DNA of 64,000 bases from Streptomyces finlayi. Lineage in GTDB: Bacteria; Actinomycetota; Actinomycetes; Streptomycetales; Streptomycetaceae. The position numbers and the translations under genes are program-made. Shown piece after piece: positions 56,790 to 64,000 of the stretch (position 1 is its first letter; every line of letters begins with the position of its first letter). Below the pieces are notes generated by a model that was not told where the DNA came from, did not search any database, and was given only the letters and a program-made list of their open reading frames with translations. The DNA is taken from assembly GCF_014216315.1 (NCBI RefSeq), contig NZ_CP045702.1, forward strand, positions 992,001 through 1,056,000, in the 5' to 3' direction.

Positions 56790-57692
56790 TCACCCCGCCG
56801 GGGCGGGGGTCGGCAGGGCTTCCTCCGCGACGGCGAGCACCGCGCGGAGTGCGGCGGAGGGGTTGTCCTCGCGCCAGGCCAGGGCCGCCTGGCGCCGGAT
56901 CGGCGGCCCGTCGAGGGGCCGGTAGACCAGACCGTTCTGCTGGATGTGCCGACAGGAGGTGACGGTCAGGGTGACACCCACTCCGGCGGCGACCAGCGCC
57001 ATGATCGTGTACGAGTCGGGGGCCTCCTGCACCACACGCGGGGTGAACCCGGCGGCCTCGCAGGCCTCGGTCATGGCGTCGCGCACGGTCGATCCGGTGT
57101 TGGCGGGGAACGAGACGAACGGCTCGTCGGCGAGCACCGCCAGCGGGACGCTGTCCCGTTGGGCGAGCCGGTGGTCCAAGGGCAGCGCGCAGATCAGTTC
57201 CTCCTCGTCGATCACCCGGTGGGTCACGCCCGGCCGCGTCACCGGCAGCCGGACGAAGCCGAGGTCGAGGGAGCCGTCGGCGACCCGGGACAGGGCGACG
57301 TTGGCGTATGTCTGGCCCGTCATGACGAGTTCGAGCCCTGGATGGGCGGCGCGCACGGCCCTGGTCAGCTGGGGCAGCGTCTCGTGGCTGGAGGCTCCGG
57401 CGAATCCGATGGTGACCCGCCCGTACTCACCGCGTCCGGCAGCCTTGGCCGCTCGTACCGCCTCGTCGAGATCGCCGAGCACGGCGCGTACCGGTGCGAG
57501 GAACGACTCGCCCGCACTGGTCAGGCGCACGGAACGGGTGTTGCGTACGAAGAGCTGCACACCGAGCTGTTTCTCCAGCTGCCGGATCTGCTGGCTAAGC
57601 GGGGGCTGGGCCATCTGGAGCCGTTTGGCGGCCCGGCCGAAGTGCAGTTCCTCGGCGACGGCGACGAACGCGGTCAGATGCCGCAGCTCCAT
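56790..57692 (-). CDS. LysR-family transcriptional regulator
   Basis: A 300-residue protein from ATG 57692 (MELRHLTAFVAVAEELHFG). HTH with RAAKRLQMAQPPLSQQIRQL, then the substrate-binding domain. It is divergent to the CoA transferase operon and upstream of the thiolase, the usual layout for a LysR activator of a catabolic locus. An inducer is probably a pathway intermediate. Confidence 0.9.
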   Translation of the reverse strand: MELRHLTAFVAVAEELHFGRAAKRLQMAQPPLSQQIRQLEKQLGVQLFVRNTRSVRLTSAGESFLAPVRAVLGDLDEAVRAAKAAGRGEYGRVTIGFAGASSHETLPQLTRAVRAAHPGLELVMTGQTYANVALSRVADGSLDLGFVRLPVTRPGVTHRVIDEEELICALPLDHRLAQRDSVPLAVLADEPFVSFPANTGSTVRDAMTEACEAAGFTPRVVQEAPDSYTIMALVAAGVGVTLTVTSCRHIQQNGLVYRPLDGPPIRRQAALAWREDNPSAALRAVLAVAEEALPTPAPAG

Positions 57693-57748
57693 GCCGTACC
57701 CCCCTCCCGCCTGGCGCATTCATTAGTCTCCGGTCTGGATACGACCCT

Positions 57749-57761
57749 AATTTGGTATTGG
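57749..57761 (+). promoter_or_regulatory. Conserved promoter element before CoA transferase operon (LysR site candidate 2)
   Basis: AATTTGGTATTGG followed by ACAGCAATCA. It repeats the element at 56728-56740 in the orientation of the regulated gene. Confidence 0.6.
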
Positions 57762-57822
57762 ACAGCAATCAATGGCCCCTGGCACGGTGGAGCCTCCCGC
57801 ACGCGTACGCCCGAGGAGCACC

Positions 57823-58770
57823 GTGGACAGGACCGACCGGCCGGACAAGGTCGTGACGATGAAGGCGGCGGTCGCCGACTTCGTGCGTGACGGGGACACC
57901 GTCTGCCTCGAAGGTTTCACCCATCTCATCCCGACCGCCGCGGGGCACGAGATCATCCGCCAGGGCCGCAAGGACCTCACCGTCGTCCGGATGACCGCCG
58001 ACATCGTGGTGGACCAGATGCTCGCGGCGGGCTGTGTCTCGCGGCTCGTCTCCTCCTTCGTCGGCAACTCGTCCGCCGGCTCGCTGGGCAACCTGCGGCG
58101 CCGCATCGAGAGCGCCGATCCCGCGCCGCTCGCCTTCGAGGAGTACAGCCACTACGGGATGATCTGCCGCTATCTCGCCGGCTCCCAGCGACTGCCGTTC
58201 TATCCGTTGCGCTCCTACGGCGGCAGCGACCTGCCGAGCGTCAACAGCGATCTGCGCAAGGTGACGTCGCCCTACCCGGGGCCGGACGGCGAACCGGAAC
58301 AGATCTATGTCGTGCCGCCGGTCAATCCAGATGTGACGATCATCCACGCGCAGCGGGCCGACCGCAGCGGCAACACCCAGATATGGGGCCTGACCGGCAT
58401 CCAGGCGGAGGCGGTGTACGCGGCGAGGAAGGCGGTCGTCGTGGTCGAGGAACTCGTGGACGACGAAGTGATCCGCTCGGACCCGAACCGTACGCTCGTC
58501 CCCGCCCACGCCGTCCACGCCGTCGTGGTCTGCCCGCGCGGGGCACACCCGTCCTTCGCACAGGGGTACTACGACCGCGACAACGCCTTCTACCGGGCCT
58601 GGTCGCGGATCAGCCAGGACCCCGACCTCATCCGGGCGTGGCTGGAGGAGTGGGTGTTCGGGACGGCCGACCACGCGGAGTACGTGGCGAGACTGGGCGA
58701 GGAGTTCTGGGCGGGCCTGGCCGTCGGCGAGGCGCTGAGCCGGCCGGTCGACTACGGACGCCGACTGTGA
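57823..58770 (+). CDS. CoA transferase, subunit A
   Basis: A 315-residue class I CoA transferase alpha subunit from GTG 57823 behind AGGAG; ATG 57772 is in frame but has no ribosome binding site. Motifs: FVRDGDTVCLEGFTHLIPTAA, FVGNSSAGSLGNLRR and VIIHAQRADRSGNTQIWG-like segment. It resembles glutaconate/3-oxoadipate-type transferases. Subunit B follows after 34 bp. Confidence 0.86.
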   Translation: MDRTDRPDKVVTMKAAVADFVRDGDTVCLEGFTHLIPTAAGHEIIRQGRKDLTVVRMTADIVVDQMLAAGCVSRLVSSFVGNSSAGSLGNLRRRIESADPAPLAFEEYSHYGMICRYLAGSQRLPFYPLRSYGGSDLPSVNSDLRKVTSPYPGPDGEPEQIYVVPPVNPDVTIIHAQRADRSGNTQIWGLTGIQAEAVYAARKAVVVVEELVDDEVIRSDPNRTLVPAHAVHAVVVCPRGAHPSFAQGYYDRDNAFYRAWSRISQDPDLIRAWLEEWVFGTADHAEYVARLGEEFWAGLAVGEALSRPVDYGRRL

Positions 58771-58804
58771 CGACCGCGCACACGGACACGAGAAGGAGCC
58801 GGTC

Positions 58805-59584
58805 ATGACCCTCACCGCACAGGACGCCCCCGTCACCTCGTCGGAGCTGCTGTCCGTCGTGGCGTCCCGCGAACTCGTGGCTCGCCGCACGGTGTTCGCG
58901 GGCATCGGGCTGCCGACGCTCGCCACCGAGCTGGCACATCTGACGGTCGCCCCCGAGATCGAGGTGGTGTACGAGTCGGGAGTCTGCGGCGCGCACCCCT
59001 CCCACCTGCCGGAGACGATCGCGGACGCCGTCCTGATCACGGGGGCCGAGGCGGTCATCTCGATGCCGACGCTGTTCGGCTGCGTGCTCCAGGGCGGACA
59101 CATCGACGTCGGATTTCTCGGGGCCGCCCAGATCGACCGCTGGGGCAACCTCAACACCTCGGTCATCGGCGACTGGGACAGCCCGTCGGTGCGGCTGCCG
59201 GGTTCCGGTGGCGGCGTCGAGGTGATGGCCAACGCGCGTGAGGTGTTCGTCGTGATGCGCCGCCACACCCGGCGTTCCTTCACCGATCCGCTGGACTTCT
59301 GCACGACCCCGGGGCCCGACCGGGCGCTCGCCGAGGGCATCCGGCCACTCGGAACCGGCGTCACCCGGGTCATCACCGAACTCGGCATCCTGGCCCGTGA
59401 GGGCATCGGCCACGAACTGCGGCTGGTCGCCGTCCAGCCGGGCGTCACCGTCGAGCAGGTCAGGGCCGCGACCGGCTGGGACCTCCAGGTCGCCGGTACG
59501 GTCACCACGATCGAACCCCCGACCGCCGAAGAACTGCGCCTGCTGCGCGAGGACGTCGACCCCGAACGCGTCTACCTTCGCTGA
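58805..59584 (+). CDS. CoA transferase, subunit B
   Basis: A 259-residue beta subunit. VFAGIGLPTLATELAHL, EIEVVYESGVCGAHPS (with the region of the catalytic Glu) and GGHIDVGFLGAAQIDRWGNLN are typical. It forms a heteromer with subunit A to activate an acid with CoA from succinyl- or acetyl-CoA. Confidence 0.86.
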   Translation: MTLTAQDAPVTSSELLSVVASRELVARRTVFAGIGLPTLATELAHLTVAPEIEVVYESGVCGAHPSHLPETIADAVLITGAEAVISMPTLFGCVLQGGHIDVGFLGAAQIDRWGNLNTSVIGDWDSPSVRLPGSGGGVEVMANAREVFVVMRRHTRRSFTDPLDFCTTPGPDRALAEGIRPLGTGVTRVITELGILAREGIGHELRLVAVQPGVTVEQVRAATGWDLQVAGTVTTIEPPTAEELRLLREDVDPERVYLR

Positions 59585-59621
59585 GCCGGAACCCGACCTA
59601 CCGAAAGGACCGTCAACCGTT

Positions 59622-61154
59622 ATGCGGATCAGGATCGTCGGCGCCGGGGCCATGGGCCGCGGCATCGCCCAGTGGGCGGCGACCGCAGGACACACCGTCG
59701 AGTTGTGCGACGTACGCGCCGAGGCGGTGAAGGACGCCGTGGAGTTCGTGACGGCCATGCTGGAGCGCGCCGTGCACAAGGGCCGGCTGTCGGCCGAGGA
59801 GTGCGCGGCCACCGTCGGGCGTCTCGTGCCGCTCGACGACCCGTGGGCGGCGGGCCCCGACGTGGAGCTCGTCATCGAGGCAGTACGGGAGGACCCGGCG
59901 ACCAAGGCCGAGGTCTTCGGCAGGCTGGAGCGTGCGCTGCCCGCCTCGGCCGTGTTCGCGACGAACACCTCGTCCCTGTCGGTCACCGGGATCGCGGCGA
60001 CGCTCCAGGACCCGACGCGCCTGGCAGGGCTGCACTTCTTCAACCCGGTGCCACTGATGAAGATCGTCGAGGTGGTGCCGGGCGCGGCCACCCGTCCGGA
60101 GATCCCGCCGGCCCTGACCGAGCTGGTCGAGAGCTGCGGGCACCGGGCCGTCACGGTCGCCGACACTCCCGGATTCCTGGTCAACCACGCGGGGCGCGGG
60201 CTGGTGACCGAGGCGCTGGCGCTGCTGGAGGAGTCGGTCTCGGATCCGGCTGGCATCGACCGGATCGCGCGCGAGGTGCTGGGGCTGCGGATGGGCCCGT
60301 TCGAGCTGATGGACCTCACCGGCCTCGATGTGACGGCCGCGGTGATCGACTCGATCTGGCAGGGCTTCCGTCACGAGGACCGGCTCCGGCCCTCCTACCT
60401 CACCCCGAACCGGGTCGCGGCGGGCCTGCACGGCCGCAAGACCGGACAGGGCTGGTTCGCGTACGGCCCCGATGCGCCCGCCCCGGCGGCCGAGCCGCGG
60501 GTCACGGGCGACGCGGACCGTCCGGTGTACGTCGTGGGCTCGGACCCGGAGGCGGATCGGCTGCGCGCCGAGCTGGCCGCCGCCGGGGCGCACGTGGCGT
60601 CAGGTCCGGTGCCTGCCGCGGACGCCGTCGTACTCGTTCCGGTGTGGGGCACCACCGTCGCCTCGGCGGTCGCCGCGCACGGTTTGCCCGCGGGCCGCAC
60701 CTTCGGCGTGGACCCGCTGCCGTCGGCGCGGCGGCGCCGGGTGCTCGCCGTGACGCCCGCCGCGGACCCGGCGGCCGCGCGGGACGCCCGGGCGGTGCTC
60801 GCCCGGGCGGGGGACGGCGGGGAGCCCTGGGCCGTGTCGGTGGTACGGGACACGGCGGGGTCGGTCGCGCAGCGGCTGCTCGCCTCCGTGGTCTCCGTCG
60901 CCGCTTCGATCGCGGAGCGCTCCCTCGCCACGCCCGCCGATATCGATCTGGCCGTCACGGCCGGGCTCGGTTACCCCGTCGGGCCGCTGGCCTGGGGCGA
61001 CCGGGTCGGCGCCGGGCGGATGCTGGAGCTGCACCGGGCGCTGCACGCCTCGACGGGCGACCCGCGCCACCGCCCGACCCGCTGGGTCACCGAGCGCGCC
61101 CGGCTCGGGCTGGCACTGACGGACCCGGGCCGCTCCCCCGCCGACTGCCTGTAG
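59622..61154 (+). CDS. 3-hydroxyacyl-CoA dehydrogenase
   Basis: The 510-residue enzyme oxidises a 3-hydroxyacyl-CoA to the 3-oxo form used by the thiolase. Rossmann fold with IVGAGAMGRGIAQWAATAGH (residues 5-24), active-site His in LAGLHFFNPVPLMKIVEVV, and DTPGFLVNHAGRGLVTEAL. A second 3HCDH C-terminal domain occupies the last 100 residues. The double-domain form resembles PaaH/PaaC of phenylacetate catabolism. It ends the operon. Confidence 0.9.
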   Translation: MRIRIVGAGAMGRGIAQWAATAGHTVELCDVRAEAVKDAVEFVTAMLERAVHKGRLSAEECAATVGRLVPLDDPWAAGPDVELVIEAVREDPATKAEVFGRLERALPASAVFATNTSSLSVTGIAATLQDPTRLAGLHFFNPVPLMKIVEVVPGAATRPEIPPALTELVESCGHRAVTVADTPGFLVNHAGRGLVTEALALLEESVSDPAGIDRIAREVLGLRMGPFELMDLTGLDVTAAVIDSIWQGFRHEDRLRPSYLTPNRVAAGLHGRKTGQGWFAYGPDAPAPAAEPRVTGDADRPVYVVGSDPEADRLRAELAAAGAHVASGPVPAADAVVLVPVWGTTVASAVAAHGLPAGRTFGVDPLPSARRRRVLAVTPAADPAAARDARAVLARAGDGGEPWAVSVVRDTAGSVAQRLLASVVSVAASIAERSLATPADIDLAVTAGLGYPVGPLAWGDRVGAGRMLELHRALHASTGDPRHRPTRWVTERARLGLALTDPGRSPADCL

Positions 61155-61259
61155 CGGGTGCGCCGGGCGCCCGGGGGGCACGCACTTCCCCGGGCGCCCG
61201 GTACGGGCATGACCGTTTCGTACAAGACCGCGGGGTGTCCGGCGGCCTAGGTTCGGTGC

Positions 61260-61652
61260 ATGACTCCACGACTCGACGCGATCGGCATCACCACCGCGGA
61301 CCTGGGCGCCTCGCTCGCCTTCTACCGCCGGCTCGGGCTCGACATCCCCGCCGGTGCCGAGTCCGCACCCCATGTCGAAGCGACGCTGCCGGGCGGAATG
61401 CGGCTGCTCTGGGACACCGAGGACGTGATCCGCTCCTTCGATCCCGCCTGGGCCGCCACGGCCGGCGGGGAGCGTCTGGGGCTCGCGTTCCTCTGCGACA
61501 GCCCGGCGGAGGTGGACTCCGTGTACGACACTCTGACCGGTGCGGGCTACGAGGGCCGTCTCGCGCCGTGGGACGCGGTGTGGGGACAGCGTTACGCGGT
61601 GGTGCTCGACCCGGACGGCAGTGCGGTTTCGCTCTTCGCTAACGCCTCGTAA
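61260..61652 (+). CDS. VOC (glyoxalase/bleomycin resistance-like) protein
   Basis: A 130-residue protein with the paired beta-alpha-beta-beta-beta units of the vicinal oxygen chelate fold: LDAIGITTADLGASLAFYRRLG and WDAVWGQRYAVVLDPDGSAVSLF. The substrate is unknown. Its 3' end overlaps the convergent AraC-type gene by about 60 bp. Confidence 0.82.
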   Translation: MTPRLDAIGITTADLGASLAFYRRLGLDIPAGAESAPHVEATLPGGMRLLWDTEDVIRSFDPAWAATAGGERLGLAFLCDSPAEVDSVYDTLTGAGYEGRLAPWDAVWGQRYAVVLDPDGSAVSLFANAS

Positions 61653-62416
61653 GCCGTTCGCCGGTCGGCCGTGCGCCGGTCGCCCCTCTCCCCGTCGGCA
61701 GTCTCCCCGTCGGCCGTGCGCCGGTCGTCCGTCTCGCGCAGATGGTCGCTGAGCGTCGTGCCCGCCAGGTCCCGCATCTCACGGGCCAGATGTGCCTGGT
61801 CGGTGCAGCCCGCGGCGGAGGCCGCCTGGGCGTACGGCACCCCGGATCGTACGAGAGCCAGCGCGCGCTGCAGTCTCAGGACCCGGGCCAGCGTTTTGGG
61901 CCCGTAACCGAACGCGGCCAGAGAGCGGCGGTGCAGCTGGCGGGCACCCAGTCCCGCGGCCCTGGCCGTATCGGCGACGGAGCTGCCCTGCCGCAGCCGT
62001 GCGGCGACGGAGACGGTGAGCGGGTCCGGCGGTCCGGTGTCTGCGGCTCTGCGCAGGGCGAGGCCCTCCAGTGCGGCGGCGGGGTCGGCCGCCTCGTCGA
62101 TCCGCTCGGTGAGCCGGCGTACGTGTGCGGCGGGCCAGAGGTCATCGAGGGCGACCCGCCGGTCCCGCAGTTCGTACGCGGGTACGCCGAAGAAGGTGGG
62201 CGCCGTCCCGGGGGCGAACCGGATGCCGGTGCACGGCCCGTCGTACGCGGCCGGCACCTGGAACGCGTGGGTGTCGGGGCCCGCGACGCGTAGCCTGCCG
62301 CCGGTCCAGAGCAGGTCCATGCAGCCGTCGGGGAGGACGGGGCGGGCGGTTCCGCCCTGCCGGTTCACCGTCCAGAGCACCGCGCCGGCGAGGCGCGACG
62401 CCCGCTCCTCGTACAT
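61592..62416 (-). CDS. AraC-family transcriptional regulator
   Basis: A 274-residue protein from ATG 62416. N-terminal sensor domain like that of DUF6597-type regulators (VLPDGCMDLLWTGGRLRVAGP). The HTH is at about residues 150-235 (VADTARAAGLGARQLHRRSL, YAQAASAAGCTDQAHLAREM). The last 35 residues are low-complexity (DRRTADGETADGERGDRRTA) and overlap the VOC gene, so the stop may have been lost and the tail recruited from the opposite strand. Confidence 0.82.
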   Translation of the reverse strand: MYEERASRLAGAVLWTVNRQGGTARPVLPDGCMDLLWTGGRLRVAGPDTHAFQVPAAYDGPCTGIRFAPGTAPTFFGVPAYELRDRRVALDDLWPAAHVRRLTERIDEAADPAAALEGLALRRAADTGPPDPLTVSVAARLRQGSSVADTARAAGLGARQLHRRSLAAFGYGPKTLARVLRLQRALALVRSGVPYAQAASAAGCTDQAHLAREMRDLAGTTLSDHLRETDDRRTADGETADGERGDRRTADRRTAYEALAKSETALPSGSSTTA

Positions 62417-62430
62417 CCGGGACCCCTTCC

Positions 62431-63579
62431 CTACGGGCCTGGTTTCGTCTCACGGTCGCGGGGGCCGTGCAGCCGGGACTTCACGTCGTCCGGCGGCAGG
62501 AACCGCGACCACCGCTCCGGGAACTCCGACGGCATGTACACATCGTCGTCCTCGTCCTCGTCGTCGTCCGCCTGCCCGCACGCGGCGGCGGACCAGGTGC
62601 GTGCCACGAACTCGGCCGCCTGGGCCGCCCTGGCCCGCTCGTGCGCGGCACGGGCCGCGGCGGTCGCGAGCGAGGGCCAGACCCGGTCGATGGCCGCGTT
62701 GACCGCGGCGCCCACCAGCACCGCGAACGCGGAGATACCGATCCACAGCAGGACAGCGATGGGGGCCGCCAACGAGCCGTAGATCGTGGGGCCTTCGACC
62801 GTGCTGGTGAGGTAGATGCGCAACAGGAAGCTGCCGACCACCCACATGCCGAGGGCCACCAGCGCCCCCGGCACGTCCTCGATCCACGGCGAACGGACCG
62901 GTACCGACACGTGGTAGAGCGTCGTGAGGAACGCGATGGTCAGCAGGATGACCAGGGGCCAGTACAGCACCGCTATGACTTCCGTGCCCCAGGGCACGAA
63001 CTCCACGACCCGGTCGGGGCCGACCACGAGCACGGGCAGCACCACCGCGCCGAGCAGCAGCGCGATGACGTACAGCAGGAAGGCGAGCAGCCGGGTCTTG
63101 ACGATGCCGCGCTCGCCGTCGAGCCCGTACATGACGGTGATCGTGTCGATGAAGACGTTCACCGCCCGTGAGCCGGACCAGAGGGCGATCGCGAAGCCGA
63201 TGGAGATGACGTCGGGCCGGGCGCCCGTCGACACGTCGTCCAGCAGCGGCTTGGCGAAGTCGTTGACCCCACGCTGCGAGAGGACCGTCTGCGCCGCGTT
63301 GAGGATGTTCCGCTCGATGGAGGCGACCGTGGTGGTGGTCGTCCACTCGTCGACGTATCCGAGCAGCCCGATCAGGCCGAGCAGCAGCGGCGGCATGGAC
63401 AGCAGGGTGAAGAACGCCGCCTCGGCCGCGAGGCCGAGGATGCGGTACTCGATGCACGAGTTGACGGTGTCCTTGAGCAATTGCCATGCCATCTGCCGCT
63501 TGGATACGTTGCGGTAGAGGACTCGAGCCCGGTGGAGCCGACCCGAGGGGCGCTCGGGTGTTTCTTTTGCTGCCTGCAC
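62431..63579 (-). CDS. YihY/BrkB family membrane protein
   Basis: An integral membrane protein, 382 residues if GTG 63579 is the start. The ribosome binding site there touches the GTG, so ATG 63492 is also possible. AAEAAFFTLLSMPPLLLGLIG and IYGSLAAPIAVLLWIGISAFAVL are family hallmarks. The C-terminus is very acidic (DDDEDEDDDVY). Function is unknown; members were once called ribonuclease BN. Confidence 0.85.
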   Translation of the reverse strand: MQAAKETPERPSGRLHRARVLYRNVSKRQMAWQLLKDTVNSCIEYRILGLAAEAAFFTLLSMPPLLLGLIGLLGYVDEWTTTTTVASIERNILNAAQTVLSQRGVNDFAKPLLDDVSTGARPDVISIGFAIALWSGSRAVNVFIDTITVMYGLDGERGIVKTRLLAFLLYVIALLLGAVVLPVLVVGPDRVVEFVPWGTEVIAVLYWPLVILLTIAFLTTLYHVSVPVRSPWIEDVPGALVALGMWVVGSFLLRIYLTSTVEGPTIYGSLAAPIAVLLWIGISAFAVLVGAAVNAAIDRVWPSLATAAARAAHERARAAQAAEFVARTWSAAACGQADDDEDEDDDVYMPSEFPERWSRFLPPDDVKSRLHGPRDRETKPGP

Positions 63580-63596
63580 CTCCTTACCGTAGCTGT

Positions 63597-64000
63597 ATGG
63601 CAGCCACCACCCACACAGTGACCAACCAGGTTCCGCCGCTGGTCGGCTACGACGTCTTCCGAGCGGATCTCGCCCTCACCGAGGCCGTCGAGCGGCACGT
63701 CGCGCCGGATCTGCTTTCCTCGGTCCGCGAGGATCTCGGGACGCTCGGCCGGTCAGCGGGTTCCGCCCATGCGCAGGAGTGGGGTGCGAACGCGAACGAG
63801 AACCCGCCGAAACTGCGTACGCACGACCGGTACGGCCACCGCGTCGACGAGGTGGACTTCCATCCGTCCTGGCACCGGCTGCTGGGCCACGCGGTCTCGG
63901 CCGGGCTGACCGACGCCTGGGGCAGACCCGCGGGCCACGTCCGGCGCGCGGCCGGTTTCCTGGTGTGGACGCAGAACGACGCGGGCCACGGCTGCCCACT
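63597..64000 (+). CDS. AidB-like acyl-CoA dehydrogenase, 5' part
   Basis: About 134 residues are visible before the window ends. TNQVPPLVGYDVFRADLAL, AVERHVAPDLLSSVREDLG and RVDEVDFHPSWHRLLGHAV are typical of AidB, a flavoprotein of the acyl-CoA dehydrogenase fold linked to alkylation damage. In E. coli aidB belongs to the Ada regulon; whether that holds here is unknown. The start lies only 17 bp from the divergent YihY gene. Confidence 0.8.
   Translation, partial: MAATTHTVTNQVPPLVGYDVFRADLALTEAVERHVAPDLLSSVREDLGTLGRSAGSAHAQEWGANANENPPKLRTHDRYGHRVDEVDFHPSWHRLLGHAVSAGLTDAWGRPAGHVRRAAGFLVWTQNDAGHGCP

Noticed and set aside
1..64000. Many long open frames on the strand opposite to or shifted from clear genes (for example 3963-6890, 13982-15544, 25430-26872, 32506-34401, 47783-49483, 54222-56696).
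   Set aside because: High GC keeps alternative frames open. Their products are Arg/Pro/Ala/His-rich without domain patterns, and each is covered by a gene with clear family motifs.
1..64000. CRISPR array.
   Set aside because: The repeated 16-mers and palindromes are spread one per intergenic gap and are not separated by regular spacers.

Overview
The window is a Streptomyces chromosome segment carrying one complete, apparently intact prophage of about 41.8 kb. The genus call rests on the chaplin/rodlin aerial-hypha genes, the GC-rich codon use and the gene families of the flanks. The prophage (about 6,548-48,390) has visibly lower GC, mostly rightward genes and its own repeated regulatory sites.

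Left flank (1-6,547): poxB-type pyruvate oxidase (incomplete), a PP2C-like protein, a decayed subtilase pseudogene, a TrmB/LuxR-type regulator, a DUF456 membrane protein, and the AlkA half of a broken ada-alkA gene. The other half (Ada zinc domain plus AraC-type HTH) lies 42 kb away at 48,390-48,862, so the phage integrated inside ada. The att junctions share a short core, and joining the phage arms recreates a 36-bp imperfect palindrome (attP).

Prophage, left to right: a large serine integrase; a tRNA-Lys and structured or tRNA-like RNAs; HNH nuclease and terminase; HK97-type portal, protease and capsid; a siphovirus tail module with tape measure and fibre; endolysin and holin; a dNMP kinase; a probable phiC31-type repressor with nested internal starts; an early module (RecB-like exonuclease, Gp3-like recombination directionality factor, HNH, primase-helicase, a cytosine methyltransferase split over two overlapping frames, family A DNA polymerase, a sigma-like protein); and a right arm of small accessory genes, including two lipoproteins, secreted or membrane proteins and an XRE-TPR regulator. 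Layout and size resemble the phiC31 family, but the integrase and its ada target look different from phiC31, phiBT1 and TG1 as I remember them.

Three repeated regulatory families run through the prophage. First, 12 copies of a palindrome near ACCTAATCACGTGATTGGGT, like the conserved inverted repeats bound by the phiC31 repressor; two sit on core promoters and four lie inside terminator stems. Second, 13 copies of a 16-mer (RGTMTCTSACTCCCTT) just upstream of start codons, most of which can base-pair with the Shine-Dalgarno sequence of the next gene. Third, a 94-bp inverted-repeat element present twice with identical geometry, each followed by a 16-mer.

Right flank (48,390-64,000): rsgA, a DUF5949 gene, a cluster of three rodlins, one short chaplin, one long sortase-anchored chaplin and a small secreted protein, then an acyl-CoA catabolic locus (thiolase, LysR regulator, two-subunit CoA transferase, 3-hydroxyacyl-CoA dehydrogenase), a VOC protein, an AraC regulator, a YihY/BrkB membrane protein and the start of an AidB-like acyl-CoA dehydrogenase.
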